A stretch of DNA of 47,415 nt from Cruorifilaria tuberocauda (Eukaryota; Nematoda; Chromadorea; Rhabditida; Onchocercidae): positions 1-47,415 of the forward strand of contig JABVXU010000424.1 of assembly GCA_013365365.1 (NCBI GenBank). The letters run 5' to 3'. Both the position numbers and the translations under genes were made by a program. The notes under the pieces were generated by a model that worked only from the letters and a program-made list of their open reading frames with translations, had not been told where the DNA came from and made no database searches. Positions 35,058-47,415 of the stretch are shown piece after piece (the first letter of the stretch is position 1; every line of letters begins with the position of its first letter).

Positions 35058-36002
35058 GTGGGAAGAGGGGAGGGCAGATGAGGCAACCAAGACAAAATAT
35101 GATATTTTGGAATGGGAGAAGTTGCGTGAGAAAGGAAACGGGTCGTTAAATGGAAGAGTGTGGGAATTCCCACGATAAGAGGTGAGAAACTAGAGCCCCC
35201 ATCAATTCTATCAATTATACCGGTTATTTGGGCTGTAACCTCACTACCTATTCTTTTCGTTCCTTGCCTTTATGTTTCCTCTCAGCAGTATCTTATCACT
35301 CACTAGTCTTTAAGTAAAACTATTAGTGTATTTATAGGTAAAGTTGAATTAAATTACAGAAAGCGCGCGATTTTTTTTCTTTTACAAATGAATTGAAGCA
35401 AATCAAGACGAGCTAATTGTTTGCACTGCTGCTCTTTTTCGCATTCACTCCACTAAGCTAAGAACAGTGATGCTATGAGCTTTGTGACCTGACCTCACTA
35501 GTCATTCCTTACTTCTTTCCACTCAGTTTACCATCATGAACTCTTACATTCTTCATTCCCTTAACCCTTTCCTTAAACCTTATCTCTGCTTCCACTCATC
35601 CTTGAGAGAGTTACAAGATTATTTTATCCCAGTAATTTTAGTACTTAATAATTGACGAACGTATTATGTTTAAACATTGACCATTATATCACTAACGAAG
35701 TAGAAAATTGAAATATCTACAAACAAAGAAAAGTGGTTTTTGACCCGGTTCAAGAATTATTCAGCACCATATTAAAAAAATAATGAAAGAAAGAAAAATA
35801 ATTCCAGTCAAAGGAGAACAGTAACTTTTGGATCCGATTCAGCACTCACTAGAAACCTCATACTATCTAATAAAATAATAGTGAAAGATACGTTACGCAC
35901 AGTGGGAATCGAAAATAATGCTTTAAACACTTTCACAAAATGCTTTTTCCCATCATGAAAATTCTAAAGTGATATCTCTTCGCGGCTGTCTGCTTTTCCC
36001 AC
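35058..36002. promoter_or_regulatory. Cluster of CSL/LAG-1 binding elements
   Basis: Six exact RTGGGAA elements lie within 945 bp: GTGGGAA at 35058-35064, 35160-35166 and 35902-35908 on plus, and reverse-strand copies at 35167-35173, 35947-35953 (TTCCCAT) and 35996-36002 (TTCCCAC). RTGGGAA is the established consensus of CSL proteins. They lie 1.2-2.1 kb upstream of the first lag-1 exon, so autoregulation is a plausible reading. Confidence 0.6.
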
Positions 36003-38574
36003 AATTTTTTTTCCATTTCATTTCGACGTTAGATTTCGCTTACTCATTCCTTCTTATCAATAGAATTGTCCCGCGCGAAGAAAAAAAATTGTCTATTTCT
36101 GACCAGTTTCCTCTTTCATCGGTAACTTTCCTCAACAATGATGCCCAATGGAGACAACAGATACAATAATGCCTATCGTCTGTGAAGTTTTCCGTTTGAA
36201 ATTAAAACGAAAAATCTCGGACATCGCGGCCGAAACTTCATCTCTCCTACAGTCCAGGTTCAATTTCAAAAAGACCAGATTTGTAATATAAAATACTGAA
36301 GAAACTTCAAAAATGTATCAACAATTAGAAGTACAATTCATATTGAATTGAAAACATCAAATTGCGGAAATTATAAGTCTCACCTTTGCATCTTTGGAAT
36401 TAAATTTTTATAGAATATGAAAGCAGACATCAGCAATCGAAATAAAGACCCGCAGGCATCTCTTACTCATAAAATTTTAAGTAAAAGAAAGTTCAGTGTT
36501 AAAGATTGATGCATAAATTATATATATCATACTGTTCCATCTCTTTTCGTACTGCTCAAACCGTGCTATTCTTCTTCAGTTTGCTGATGATGCTTTTCCC
36601 AAGTATCAAAAGCCATAAACTTTTAAAACTCAATTGTAAATGCGGATGATCGAAGTGCGAGATTTCAAACACTTACCACTTCGGTGCTTTCTTCGAAGAT
36701 GTAATCTTTCACTGTATCTCAAATATCCAAGGAAGCTTCAAAACAATTCAAAAACATTTCTTCCTGAATGTATTGATATTTTACTTGAACAGCAAAACTA
36801 CAAATAATTTTAATACTCGACTCAAACAATCGATAAACTTGTAAATCTCAACCGAAAGGCCTTTTCCTTACGAAGTAGGAAAGCTTATTAATAATTTTTC
36901 ATTTTCCACCTTACGTCGTGCTACGAAGCACATTTTTCCTTCGGACTGATTCTAATTTGATTCGGAGTTTCACCATACTTTTCACATTATGGGTGACAAA
37001 ATCTGGACCTCCGAACAAAATCCAATTAATGGCTGCTTTCATAATTCCAGTAATTATTTAAACAAAACGTTATATTAGCATAAAGATCAAACATGCAACG
37101 ACTTTAACTATGCTTCCAAAGAATCAAATATCATCGAAGTAATCCGGAAGTTCATTTACAATGTAAAATATTTATGCCGCACTACAACATAAAGAATACG
37201 TTAAATGAAGCTAGAGCTGTAATCTTATCCATTATCATTACGTTTTTCAAAATGAAGAATGAAGAATCACATCTTTGAAAGCATTTAGCGTTTTCATTAG
37301 AGAATAGGAAACATTGCATGATGCTGTTCAGCCACTTCTCTCTCTTTTTTTTCTCCCGATTAAAATGATATGGTGCATTTAAAATACAAAAAAGTAGAGT
37401 CAGTATCTCCTTAAAAATTTCGAGTAACTCAGTTGATATGTCTAAATTCGTCCGGGCAAATCCAGCAATGCATGAAATATATATAAATACCAACACTTTA
37501 TCAGACAAGAAAAGACAACCCCAGTATGGCTCTATACTTACTCATAGTTCAACACACCCTCACATATCTTCTTGCAAAATATCCTTTAAAACCTTTAACG
37601 AACGGACCGAACTATCAGTTATTATCAGAACCCGAATTTTAACATACAAAACAAACGACATCAGTGTGCAACATGTTTTCCCAGTGGATCATGAGAAAGA
37701 AAATGATACCAGTGGATCCCTTGCTACCAAAGATTCTTATCCATTTATCGAAATAACAACAGTGCATTTGTAAGATTCAATCTTTATCATTTTTTCGAAC
37801 TTATTTTCCTTCTATAAAGAGATGTATGAAGAGCTTCTGCTTATCAAATATTTAATTCATAAATGGTTGAATATTAACAGTACGCAACAAATTGTCCTCT
37901 GAAGTTACGTCATCAAAGGATACGAAAACAGGACGATTGTTGTCCTTTTTTTTCTCTCTCTCTTTTTCCTCTGAAATCAAGCTGGATCCTTTCTTCCCAA
38001 GATCGTATTTAAAGTTTCTGTTGCTCGCAAACTAGAAATTCTTTTGTAAGCTTAACACGTCTATCTTTTTCAATCTACCTTTTTAGTTAAATATTAATCA
38101 TATTTTAATTAAAACAACTGCTTGATCCGATGTTCTTACCAGTTTGTATTGGTTCTTCATTGATATCGTTGATCAATTTATTAACTCAATGAACTGAAAT
38201 AAATGTTTTCTAAAGAATTATATCAATTAATGCGACAGTTTCTTTCGTAACAAAGTTAAGATTATACATTGTTTGATATGAGTTCCTTGGAGTGAAAAGA
38301 GATGAAAATGATAACAAATGATTAAAAATTTAAGTTCGTCCTCGTGTATTGCATTTAAAATGTGAAATAGACACTTTATTGTTACTAATTGTACGAGTGA
38401 TATTTCTTTAGCTAAAGAGGGAAATCAGTTTTATGAATTAAAGAATCATCGAAAGTAAAACTCATGTTTTTGTTTGTGAGTGATGGGTTTTGGTCTATCA
38501 AAACTTTTGCAAACAAAGTTGAGAGTTTTATCTGGAAAAATTCCACTTCAAGAAACAAAATTCAATTGATCTTG

Positions 38575-39762
38575 TCAGATTTCATAATCTCTAAACTTGT
38601 TAAGTAATAAAAAATGATGAGGTGATGTTTGACGCGATCTGCCTCCCACACACAGTCCCACACAAGTTTTTCGTTTTCGTTGCCTCATTTTGATATTTGA
38701 GCGTAGTTGAATCGTAAATTTGGCGTGACCAATGTATTATATTCTGCAAACTCCTTTATCAAATAATTGTTTTGTTAGCAGTCATATTAAGATGAATTTA
38801 TTTGAAGTGTTGTCATGAAGTGTAGTTATGATTTTCCATTAGGTCTCAAATTCAAGCTATAAATGTGTTAAAAGATGTAACTGTTTTTGTTATCAAATTT
38901 CAGCTTAAGGATAAATTATTGCTTAATTATGTGTGATTTTCAATGACAAATACACACAGAAAGGATGTGAGAATTTTCGAGCCATAATGACCAAGGAATG
39001 CCGATGGAGCAATCAAACCAAGCGTCGTATGTTGCCTCATCTCATCCTCTGTCAGAATATTCCAAAGAGTTCCAGATAATTTATGGATTATGAATAGATA
39101 ATATATTACAGTGTCATATTCAATAAATTTACGAAATAATATATGGGTAAACTCTACAAGCTATAGAAGCTGTAGGCAATATTCTAATTATATTTTCCTG
39201 CAATTCGAATTAAAATTTGAAAAGGTGTTTCGAGTTACATTTCAGCTTGAATCAATTATCTAACAATACACTTTGAAGTACAATTTCCAAATGGAATACA
39301 TGATGAAAAATGTTACTTGCTTGCCATCGTACCAGAAATGATCTTTGAAACAACATTTGCTCAAAACTATATGGAATTTAACAATTCATCTAAGAGCAAT
39401 GCTGTTAAAAAGGAAAATGCAACTGAACTTAGCTTTCTGCAACTCATGAAATATTTCGGGAACTTGTTTGAATGATTTGTCAGGATGAAGTTGCCGAATT
39501 CGCTTCCGATATTCCGCCATAATTTGAGACTTCTGAAAGTGAAATTCAGGAATACAGAAGTACAAGGAATTATCGCTAAACTGAAGGCTATATTGAAAAG
39601 AACTACAAGCACTTTTTTTTCATGATAAACAGAAAAAGGATTTATTTTAAGATCTCCACGGTTTAGTTTGCTAACGGTTGAGCATCGGTCATATCCAAGG
39701 ACTGCATGATAATCAGGACAATCATGCTCACGTCCACATCCGAGTGTATCATTCATAGCCAT
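38575..39762 (-). pseudogene. DNAJC12: DNAJC12-like J-domain locus, apparently disrupted
   Basis: Exon 39676-39762 (MAMNDTLGCG..., 29 codons) and exon 39429-39532 join in phase. They give a J domain with DYHAVLGYDRC, AEYRKRI and the catalytic HPD in LHPDKS. Its spacing matches DNAJC12, a co-chaperone of aromatic amino acid hydroxylases. Downstream, recognisable pieces follow in order. 39030-39062 encodes ILTEDEMRQ. 38958-39029 encodes YDAWFDCSIGIPW in another frame. From 38743 down there is IIHW after a good acceptor. The family C-terminus LLNKFRDYEI with its stop is at 38575-38577, again in another frame. The expected acceptor before 39062 reads TG, not AG. The pieces are in the right order but out of frame. 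Either this is a decaying gene, or the sequence has indel errors, or an unusual splice pattern has been missed. Confidence 0.62.
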
Positions 39763-42700
39763 ATTGCATCCTAAACAAGAAGTGAAACAAAAAGTGAAAA
39801 AAAAGACGTGCAAGCATAAGTTCGATTTCTTAATTTGTCAAAATTCAAATTTCGAAGAAAAAAAAACATCAACATTGGTTAATACGAAGGAATTAGATCT
39901 GAGAAATGATGCAAGATAATTTTGGCAAAATGTGCATCAGACCTCATTCATTATTCTCTCTGAAATGGTGGAAAATTGACGTTTCCAAAAGCAAAAAACG
40001 ATTAACCCATGTAAATCACGGAATTTGTTGAATAGGAATGAAAAACCAACGAAGGGTTATCATAGTTGTACGAATTTCTGATTGCATTATTAAGTGAGAA
40101 TGAAACAGGATGTTGAAATGGAAACCAGAAAAAATGAAGCGATAGAATGAGAGAATTTCATGCGATTGATTCCAATTGATCGTTAGTTGTCACTCAAGCA
40201 TGGATGATGGGAAAGCCTTAGCTAACAAGCCTTTTTCTAGCTAGCTTCAACTAGCGTTGTTTATGTAGCGAATAGAAAAGAAGCGCAGGAAGCGGAACAA
40301 AAAATATAGGCATATAAGAAAGCAGAGAGGCTGCTGCACTTCCAATATCAGCAGAAGTTATACTACACTTCATAGCCAATCCTGGAAATTTCCTATTCAG
40401 CAATAGAAATCTTTTCATTCTATTTTTGTTGAGTAATCTTTTCAATCGAGACAACAACCGCCCTAATATTTCTCAACATCCCATCCTTTTCTTCTTTTCA
40501 CCTTAATCTGTCTTGTATTGAAATAATCAACTATTAGCTTGAGTTTTTGAAAGATTATGGTGTGATGCTTCCTCTTTAAGCCTATTACCATTTCATTGCT
40601 ACATGTCTTACCAGTGCTCATAATTTGCTCCTATAAATCGATAAATTAATTTCAACTGTCTTCTTTTTCGGCTTTGATAAACTTGAAATTTTTAATTCTC
40701 CCCATGGATATCGGGTGAAAACAATAGAGTACTGTGGAAGCAACGGTATTCTTACAGTGCTATATCGTTAATTAGACAAATATACACTGATAATACATTT
40801 CTCTTGATGCATTAAGTTTTGCATTTAAATTGTCCGCAAAGATCTCTTCCATTTTTTTCATGCTTCTTGATAACAGAAAATCCCCTAGCACAAGAAGTTG
40901 AGAGGATAATTTCTTGAATAGTGTATGCTTTGGTTTGCATTGCAAAAGAATCGATAGTGTGAAGTTAAATTTCTGTCGCAAATTTAACGTCCCTTCCAAT
41001 ATATTCGCTCCTCTTATCAACATCATTATTTTAGCATCCCTTTTAAAATCTTAATTTATCATTATCACATTTTCTGTCATCTTTTTCATATCATTTTCAT
41101 GTCTCAATAATTTATACGAAAAATGTTTTCAATTTCACTGTTGCTAATCATTTAATTATTGGTTCATGTGTTTTATCAATGTATACTTTTTTATTTTAGC
41201 AGTATTTAATTTAATTTTATTTTATTCTATTTATAAAATACTTATTTATATAAATTTGTTTTCAAATTAAAAAAAAATTATTGCATTTCTATATCTATAT
41301 AGTTAACAGATCAGAGAGTATCGATATTATCTACAAATACTTACTTTATTCATCTTCTAAAATATATTCTTCAATCACATAAGTGACAACTTAAAACACA
41401 TTATGTAGACTTATGGAGAAAAATATTTTCAAAGTATCTTTTTTAATGTTCTATATAATTATTTTATTTAATGTATTACAATTTGTAAAATATCTTGCTT
41501 TTTTAGAGAAGAATGATCTTTGCATTAAGTTTTATCTAATTACCATAACTTTTTATTCTGTTTCAATGCTTTTCAAATTACTCAAAAATCATCAATTTCA
41601 AGATAACATTTCCGATAAATAATTCCGAATTGGTCATTTTCTCATTTTAAAATTACTTATTTAACAGAATTATTTTCAAGAAAGTTATGTTTTCTTAATC
41701 GATTAAATTAGATCTTTAAAAACAGTGGAATTGAATTTTGATAAGTTTTTCCCTGCTTGATTTAATATCAGTAACTTAAAAAAAATGGATTAAAAAGTCC
41801 AACTGCTGTGAAGTTTTTTCATTTAGTAGTATCATCGCTGCAATACGTTCTTAATCACCCATTATATCTGAGTGATGATATCTTAAATTGTTTCATTATT
41901 TTATATAAATGAAAAATAATTTTGCCATGCCGACTGGATTTCTTCTACTAGTTTTAACTAATAATCTTATTTGGAACGAAAACTAACTTAAAATAGGAAA
42001 CTTATTTGTTAATAGATAATTTTCTCGACGTGAAAACAATACTTATTTTCATATTGGAAAAATAAGCGATAGAGTAATGAAAGGAGTAAACATTTTTATA
42101 AATGTACATTAGTGTACAGATCCATACCAAAAAATTATGTATTTAAAATTTACGGCTGGGGCTTAGACTGTTATGTGTTATCGTGCTAAATGAAATAAAA
42201 TTCACATCGATTTGAATTCTGTGTCAAATACTGATTAAATTTTGTTAAAATCCAGGAAACAATGTAATTGCCCTCCAAGGAAGGCAGAACGAAATGTCAA
42301 GTTGGTTAAAGTTTTTCCGGTGAGTTTATCAAATAAACGATCTTCCCACACAAAATTTCGCGTTGAATCTTTTTCGAATCTTTGTTGCATCTCGACTAAA
42401 CATATCCAAAACGAATTTTAACAAAAACTTTTGAAAATGATGTTAATGTCGCTACAAAATTTTAATTGACGTCAGAATTTTTGTGTTAGAATTTGTGTAC
42501 AACAAATTTCAGTCCAATCAGTAATTTATTTGCAAATTTTAGTTTCGTAATTATCAGTTAACCTATTTAAATAGAAGTTGATTAAGCATAACAAATTTCA
42601 GTTTGTTTTATAATTTATTTCTTCAATCAATTAAGAAATCCCTGTGCATTTCTAATTTATTCGTTTATTCAATTAAATTAATAAGTTATTTTGAAAAAAA

Positions 42701-42882
42701 ATTGTAAGAGAGTAGGACACAGCGATACTTATAACTTATAACTGTATCGAGACTAAAAGAAATTATAGAGCAATGAACTTGAAATTTTTTCTTGTGTAAT
42801 AAATGAGAAGAGGGCATAGTTTATTTGTTTTAGTTTTATATAAAAGTTAATTAAGTGTAAACAATATTACAGTTTGAGAAAA
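39763..42882. other. AT-rich spacer upstream of the right-edge gene
   Basis: The leader of the J-domain locus begins here (acceptor-like TTTAG at about 39771-39775 on the minus strand). The stretch 41040-42870 is extremely AT-rich with long A and T runs. Frames at 40251-40457, 40772-41026 and 41413-41622 have no recognisable content. An isolated TTCCCAC is at 42343-42349. No RNA gene is recognised. Confidence 0.55.
42864..42882 (+). promoter_or_regulatory. Candidate spliced-leader acceptor, right-edge gene
   Basis: ATATTACAG ends at about 42872, ten bases before ATG 42883. The spacing and sequence suit a nematode trans-splice acceptor with a very short leader. Confidence 0.45.
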
Positions 42883-45800
42883 ATGGAAAGTGAAGAAGGA
42901 GATAATTCGGCGGAGGAAATAGAAGCTATGCCGTTAAGTCCATCAATTCTACAGGGATTGGATGAGGAACAACGAACTCATATAAGGGAAGTATGAATTT
43001 CTATAGTTTTCTTTTCCATTATTAGTTCTACTTTGAATTATAATGTGCTCTTGGAGTTAATGATGTTATACTGGCGGAAGTTCGAAATAATAACTTTAAT
43101 AATGAAAGGAAAAAATCTGAACAATCATGTTAAATTCTTTTTTTACTTTAAGTCGACATGAACTTAACAAATCAGTTTCTATTGATTTTTTCAACTATAG
43201 TGCTCACTGTAGGTTTTTCGTCGAGCAGAACAGTCACACAAAGAAGCCCGAGTTGTATTGAACACAGAAAAGCTTTCGAAATTCAGTGATGCAAGATTTC
43301 GAGGAACAGTTGACGAAAATGAAGAATTTTTCACCGTTCGAAATGAAAGCTTTGTGCAGATGGATTCACTTCCAGAAAGTACAGATTTCTTTCTTCTGTT
43401 ACATAATTTGCGAAAATCTTTGCATGAATGGTACAAAGATTTAGAATGATACCGAAATTAATTTTTAATATTTTCTTAAGCAATACAAGTCACAGAGGCA
43501 TGCGATTCGTTGTTCAATCCTAATTACAGTTCAGAATCCTCAGTGGTTGATTTAAAAGACATTAAAGGTTAGTATTCGAGAATGTTTTTCTTTTATGTGA
43601 AGTTTTTTCATACAATAACCGTCGTCAAATGAAATATTTTTAGACTTATCTACCGAACAACCCGGAAATTTCACACAAAGCATTAAACGACTTAGTAGGC
43701 AGTTATACCGCTGGATGAGCTCTGTTGATGATGATGGAGGTGATATATTAATGTCCGCACGAAAATGTGAGTCTCGACATCGCTACAATTTTTCAAATGT
43801 AAAATTAAATAATGATCTGAGTTTGTACTATATATTCAGTAGAATTGATAAACAATATCAATCAGATGAGAAAATAAGCGGTTATTTTGAATTTAATTTG
43901 CTTTTTTTGCAGTGGTTCGCTGTTCAACTCCTATTAACATGGAAGGGAATACAGACTTTATGAAATATGTATCTAATATGTCGCACGAAATTTGCACACT
44001 AGCTATAGCTGATTCTGTCTGTAAGACTGTTCTGGATCAGTACTGTCACTGGTTATGTACGGTTATATTCACCGCTGTATATAACGAATTAAAATTGAAA
44101 TATGGAAGCGATGCTGAAATAGATAGACAAAGCTCCGAACTAACAATTAACATCTTCAAATGTGTTTATATGAATGCGATAGAATTACTTTGTGATGGCC
44201 AAGAACAGCTACATAACACTTGGTCTGGAAGTGATCACGATGCGCATATTGCCTTACTGCGTGCCTCCTCCACAACTTTTAAAAAATCGGTTTCTTGTGA
44301 ATGTATTCAATCTTTGGCACATCTCATTGATCAGGAATCAACACTGTATTTACATTCAGGTGATTTTCTAAATAGTTAAATTTGTTATAATTAAATGTAA
44401 TACGAAAATGGTTCGATGAAAATATGCCATATTTCCATATTTTGAAAACTAAAACACGCGTGAAATTGACACATGATATTTGAATATAAAGCTGTAAAAT
44501 TCAAATATTATTTTGACTGAGCTCAATTTGCAGAACTTGATGATGACTGTGAGGAAGAATTCTGTTATGTACTTCTGGAGGAAGATAAAGAGAAGCTTTC
44601 GCAAGAACTAACGTCTGTATTACAGAAATTCGCTGAAGAACTTTGGATTCATATTTTAGCCTTAGTCCTGGCTGATGTTATGCTGAAAAAACAACTTTCC
44701 ATACTACAGGAACAGTTTCCCGGGAATGACCTAACTTCATCAGTTCAGGAAGACATTGAAGAAGGAAAGCAAAATTTCTTCTCTTCTGTGGATGACTACA
44801 GCAGTTTCGATGACAGTAGTTCCAGTGTATCAAGTGATGAATTTATAAATGAATACACTTTATTAGACAATGAGAAACAAGGCCTACGTCTCTACATAAA
44901 GCAGCAAGTTCATGGTAAGATGAGTCCACCACTGATACTCTATGAGGTAGATCCGACTCGCGATATTTACGTGGACCCTTCATTTACTGATTTCTACGAA
45001 ACTAGAAGGCAGAAAAGACCGGAATCCAGAGGTAGTCCTGGTTCAGAATTTTCAGAAACAGAGTGGAACAGCGAGCAACAGCCTGATTTGGAAAGTTATC
45101 ACAGCGAGAGTTTCTATGAGGAAAAATCCACTTCAACTGAAATGGAACAACCGAGCATTAATGAAGAAACGGGAAACACTGAAGTAATGAAATATATAGA
45201 ACAAATTATAAAAGCAGCAGAATGTGATGTGTCAGATGAAGCAACATCAAAAACAACTCAGAACAGGGAGATTTTCGATCAAAAAAACAGTATTGATAAT
45301 CCAGAAATCGACTTAAGGACTAATTTGGAGGAATGGTCAACCTCTACGTTGAATGCAATGACACATGACAGCGAAGTGAAACTTGGACATTATATGGAAA
45401 AAGATCTGACACGTTTAGACTCGACGTCTCTAAATAAAACTTTGAAATCTGAAAATGCTATACACAATCAAAAAATTAAGGAGAGTGAAAGAAGGAATGT
45501 ATTAGTTAAAAAACAAACCTGTATTGAGTTTCCTTCAGATTTGACGACTGAAATTACAAACAATCACAATGAATTTGAAGAAGAAGATAAGTTGCAGAAT
45601 ATTCCTAATCAGATCCATGAACCTTTAAAGTCATGTTTTTCATCGATTAGCGAAGATAGACCTCCAAAAGTCTTACGACGTATGAGAAAAATGGAATTTC
45701 AAGATTATATAGATGAACCATTCTGGCGATTCAACGACTTCATAGACAAAAAATTCAAAAGTTGCAGTAAATTTGATGAATTACATAACACTGAGGAAGC

Positions 45801-47415
45801 TGTAACACAGTTTTCTACAAATGAAAAATTAATGTATGAGAACAGTATGCCAAATATCTTTAACGGCGATTCGGAAAAACAAGATCTGATATCCAGGAAA
45901 CAGAAATCAGACTCAGCCTCAACTGAGAAATTTGATGAGACTAACTCCGTTACTTCGGATGTTTCAGATAAAACGCGTTCTGACGTCAATATAGTGATGA
46001 AAAGGAGAAAAGATGAAGATGAACCATTATTCAAAACAGAAACAAAGCATAAAGAAATCAAATATAACGACTTAAAAATCGAGATAAAAAAATGGGAAAC
46101 TGAAGATGATGAAGCATATCAAAACGCTGGTGCATGTTTCTCAATGCAAGAAAATGACAGTGGAAGTAGGGTATCAGAAACTCCAGAATCATTTACACTG
46201 CGTAATATTAATGATATTTACCGAACGCTTACTAGTAAAAAAACTGAAGTGAAGAGTCTGAAAATGGACACTTTTAAAGCATCAACCGTGGAAGAGCAAA
46301 AAGACATCGCAAATGTTATACACACAGCTGAAAAATGTTGGATCCAGCTTGCGGAGGATACCATTCAAGCAGAAGCACCAGTCCAAAACTCTCTGGAAAA
46401 TAAGGATTCAGTAACAGAATCTGACCAGTTCAAGAACTGGAGCGAAAAAATATTAAAGAAAGGTCTAGCAACTTTAGAACTTGACAAAGCATTTTTACTT
46501 GACGATGATTATGAAAGAGTTGGTGAAAAACTGGAAGGCAATACCAAACAAATAGAAGTCAATGGAAGCATTAATGCAGAGAATGGATTAATATCGAAGA
46601 TGAGAGAAGAAAATAACACTTACGGCTTGGCCGTTAATCGCCATCTAGACAGAAACACTAAACAGCACAACTTAAGTATAGATATAGAGGAATCCGATAT
46701 TGAAACTAAGTTAGCATGTCAAACGGCATCTGCAATTTTGGAAAATAATTCCACAAACAGTTCCTTCATTAGCAATGCCAATGATTCTCAGATGGAAATA
46801 TTTTCTCCAGAAAAGTATAGAGAACCCAAAACAATCGAAAACGAACCTCATCAACTTGCTAAAAAAGTATCTCAACAAGAAGGACAATATACAATCGAAC
46901 CATTTCTTCCAAATTCCAAATTCGTGGACACAAGTCACGATCAGCGAAAAATCGATTTTCAGCATACAGTGATGACTAATGCTGTTCATTCTCAAATGAG
47001 TGCATATGAAGAAATGTATGCAAAGAATAGTGCAAGCTCATCAATGCTTCAGTTAGATATGACTGCCTCCAATATTGTTTGTCCTACTGTTTCTTTGACA
47101 ACTTTCATTCCGCATAGTTTAAGAAATGAGTATGATCAGATGAAGGAAGAATTACAATACCTTGCACATAATGAGTATCCGTCAACAGAATGCAGCCAGG
47201 ATTTTAAAACTTGTACGACAGAAGATGTCGTTGGAAATAAGCCAGAGTTGCTAACATTTGGATCTAAAAAAACAACTTGGGATACTTGGGGCAGACTAAA
47301 TGAAAGGGCACAACATTATCTCGAACCAATAATAATAAGCGAACAATTATTAACAAAAGAAGGAACGGAACATTTCATGCACATTCAGAGTGCAGCTGAG
47401 AACGAAATCGGTCAT
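42883..47415 (+). CDS. Large acidic protein, N-terminal part (runs off window)
   Basis: Exons 42883-42990, 43213-43430, 43530-43567, 43644-43766, 43913-44359 and 44534 to beyond 47415 join in phase and give at least 1272 residues. The last exon stays open for 2882 bases to the edge, which is exceptional in this AT-rich sequence and strong evidence of coding. Residues 19-46 (LSPSILQGLDEEQRTHIRE then VFRRAEQ) resemble the first helix of Rab-binding domains in RIM, rabphilin and Slp proteins. No FYVE-type zinc finger follows. Residues 164-340 are Cys-containing and helix-rich, with amphipathic segments such as AEELWIHILALVLADVML. The remainder is Glu/Ser/Asn/Lys-rich and probably disordered. No signal peptide or clear membrane segment is present. 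I do not recognise the family. A scaffold or membrane-traffic role is a guess from the N-terminus alone. Exon 3 is the least secure. Confidence 0.78.

Larger units (their letters stand above)
33884..38574. other. lag-1 upstream region, non-coding
   Basis: This 4.7-kb stretch between lag-1 and the J-domain locus shows no coding exon that I can support. Open frames at 34113-34489, 34779-34982, 37182-37508 and 37438-37773 are short and lack splice partners or conserved content. It carries the CSL-site group (33910-36002), a run of CT microsatellite near 37950-37965, and otherwise AT-rich sequence. Confidence 0.6.

Noticed and set aside
37438..37773. Plus-strand open frame of 111 codons
   Set aside because: It is hydrophilic with no pattern, splice partner or homologous motif. 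This length can arise by chance in a 47-kb window.
42873..42878. TTTGAG next to ATG, like the 3' end of the nematode SL1 leader
   Set aside because: The rest of the leader sequence is absent, so this is not an SL RNA gene. It is a short chance match after an acceptor.

Overview
The window reads as nuclear DNA from a nematode, most likely a filarial or other spirurid worm. The basis is AT-rich sequence, genes cut into short exons, acceptors of the TTTCAG type, and a sarcomeric myosin and a Notch-pathway transcription factor that resemble Caenorhabditis proteins. The species cannot be fixed from the sequence alone. I built every gene model by hand, joining exons by splice consensus and codon phase. 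Coordinates given as gene spans include introns.

Layout from left to right. (1) 277-3784, plus: a protein with two extended Tudor modules. (2) 3902-6152, plus: a protein built on about 33 tandem nine-residue Trp/Gln-Pro repeats. It starts only about 117 bp after the Tudor stop codon, so the two may form a trans-spliced operon. (3) 6948-15586, minus: a complete 15-exon muscle myosin heavy chain (1952 residues predicted). (4) 18427-19182, plus: a tiny three-exon Kish-B/TMEM167B secretory-pathway membrane protein. (5) 20959-24064, plus: a secreted protein with PAN/apple modules and a Cys-rich tail. (6) 25120-33883, minus: the CSL/RBPJ/Su(H) homologue LAG-1, with two candidate alternative 5' ends and one GC-AG intron. 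(7) 38575-39762, minus: a DNAJC12-like J-domain locus that looks broken. (8) 42883 to the window end, plus: a large acidic protein of unknown function, cut by the edge, whose N-terminus resembles the first helix of Rab-effector (RIM/rabphilin/Slp) domains.

The long spacers (15587-18426, 33884-38574, 39763-42882) show no credible coding sequence. The one at 33884-36002, directly upstream of lag-1, carries a dense group of RTGGGAA/TTCCCAY elements, the recognition sequence of the very protein lag-1 encodes. One pair forms a perfect 14-bp palindrome. This suggests LAG-1 autoregulation and is the strongest regulatory observation here. The second is the Tudor gene paired with a Trp-repeat gene, which could be a germline small-RNA scaffold module; that functional reading is inference only.
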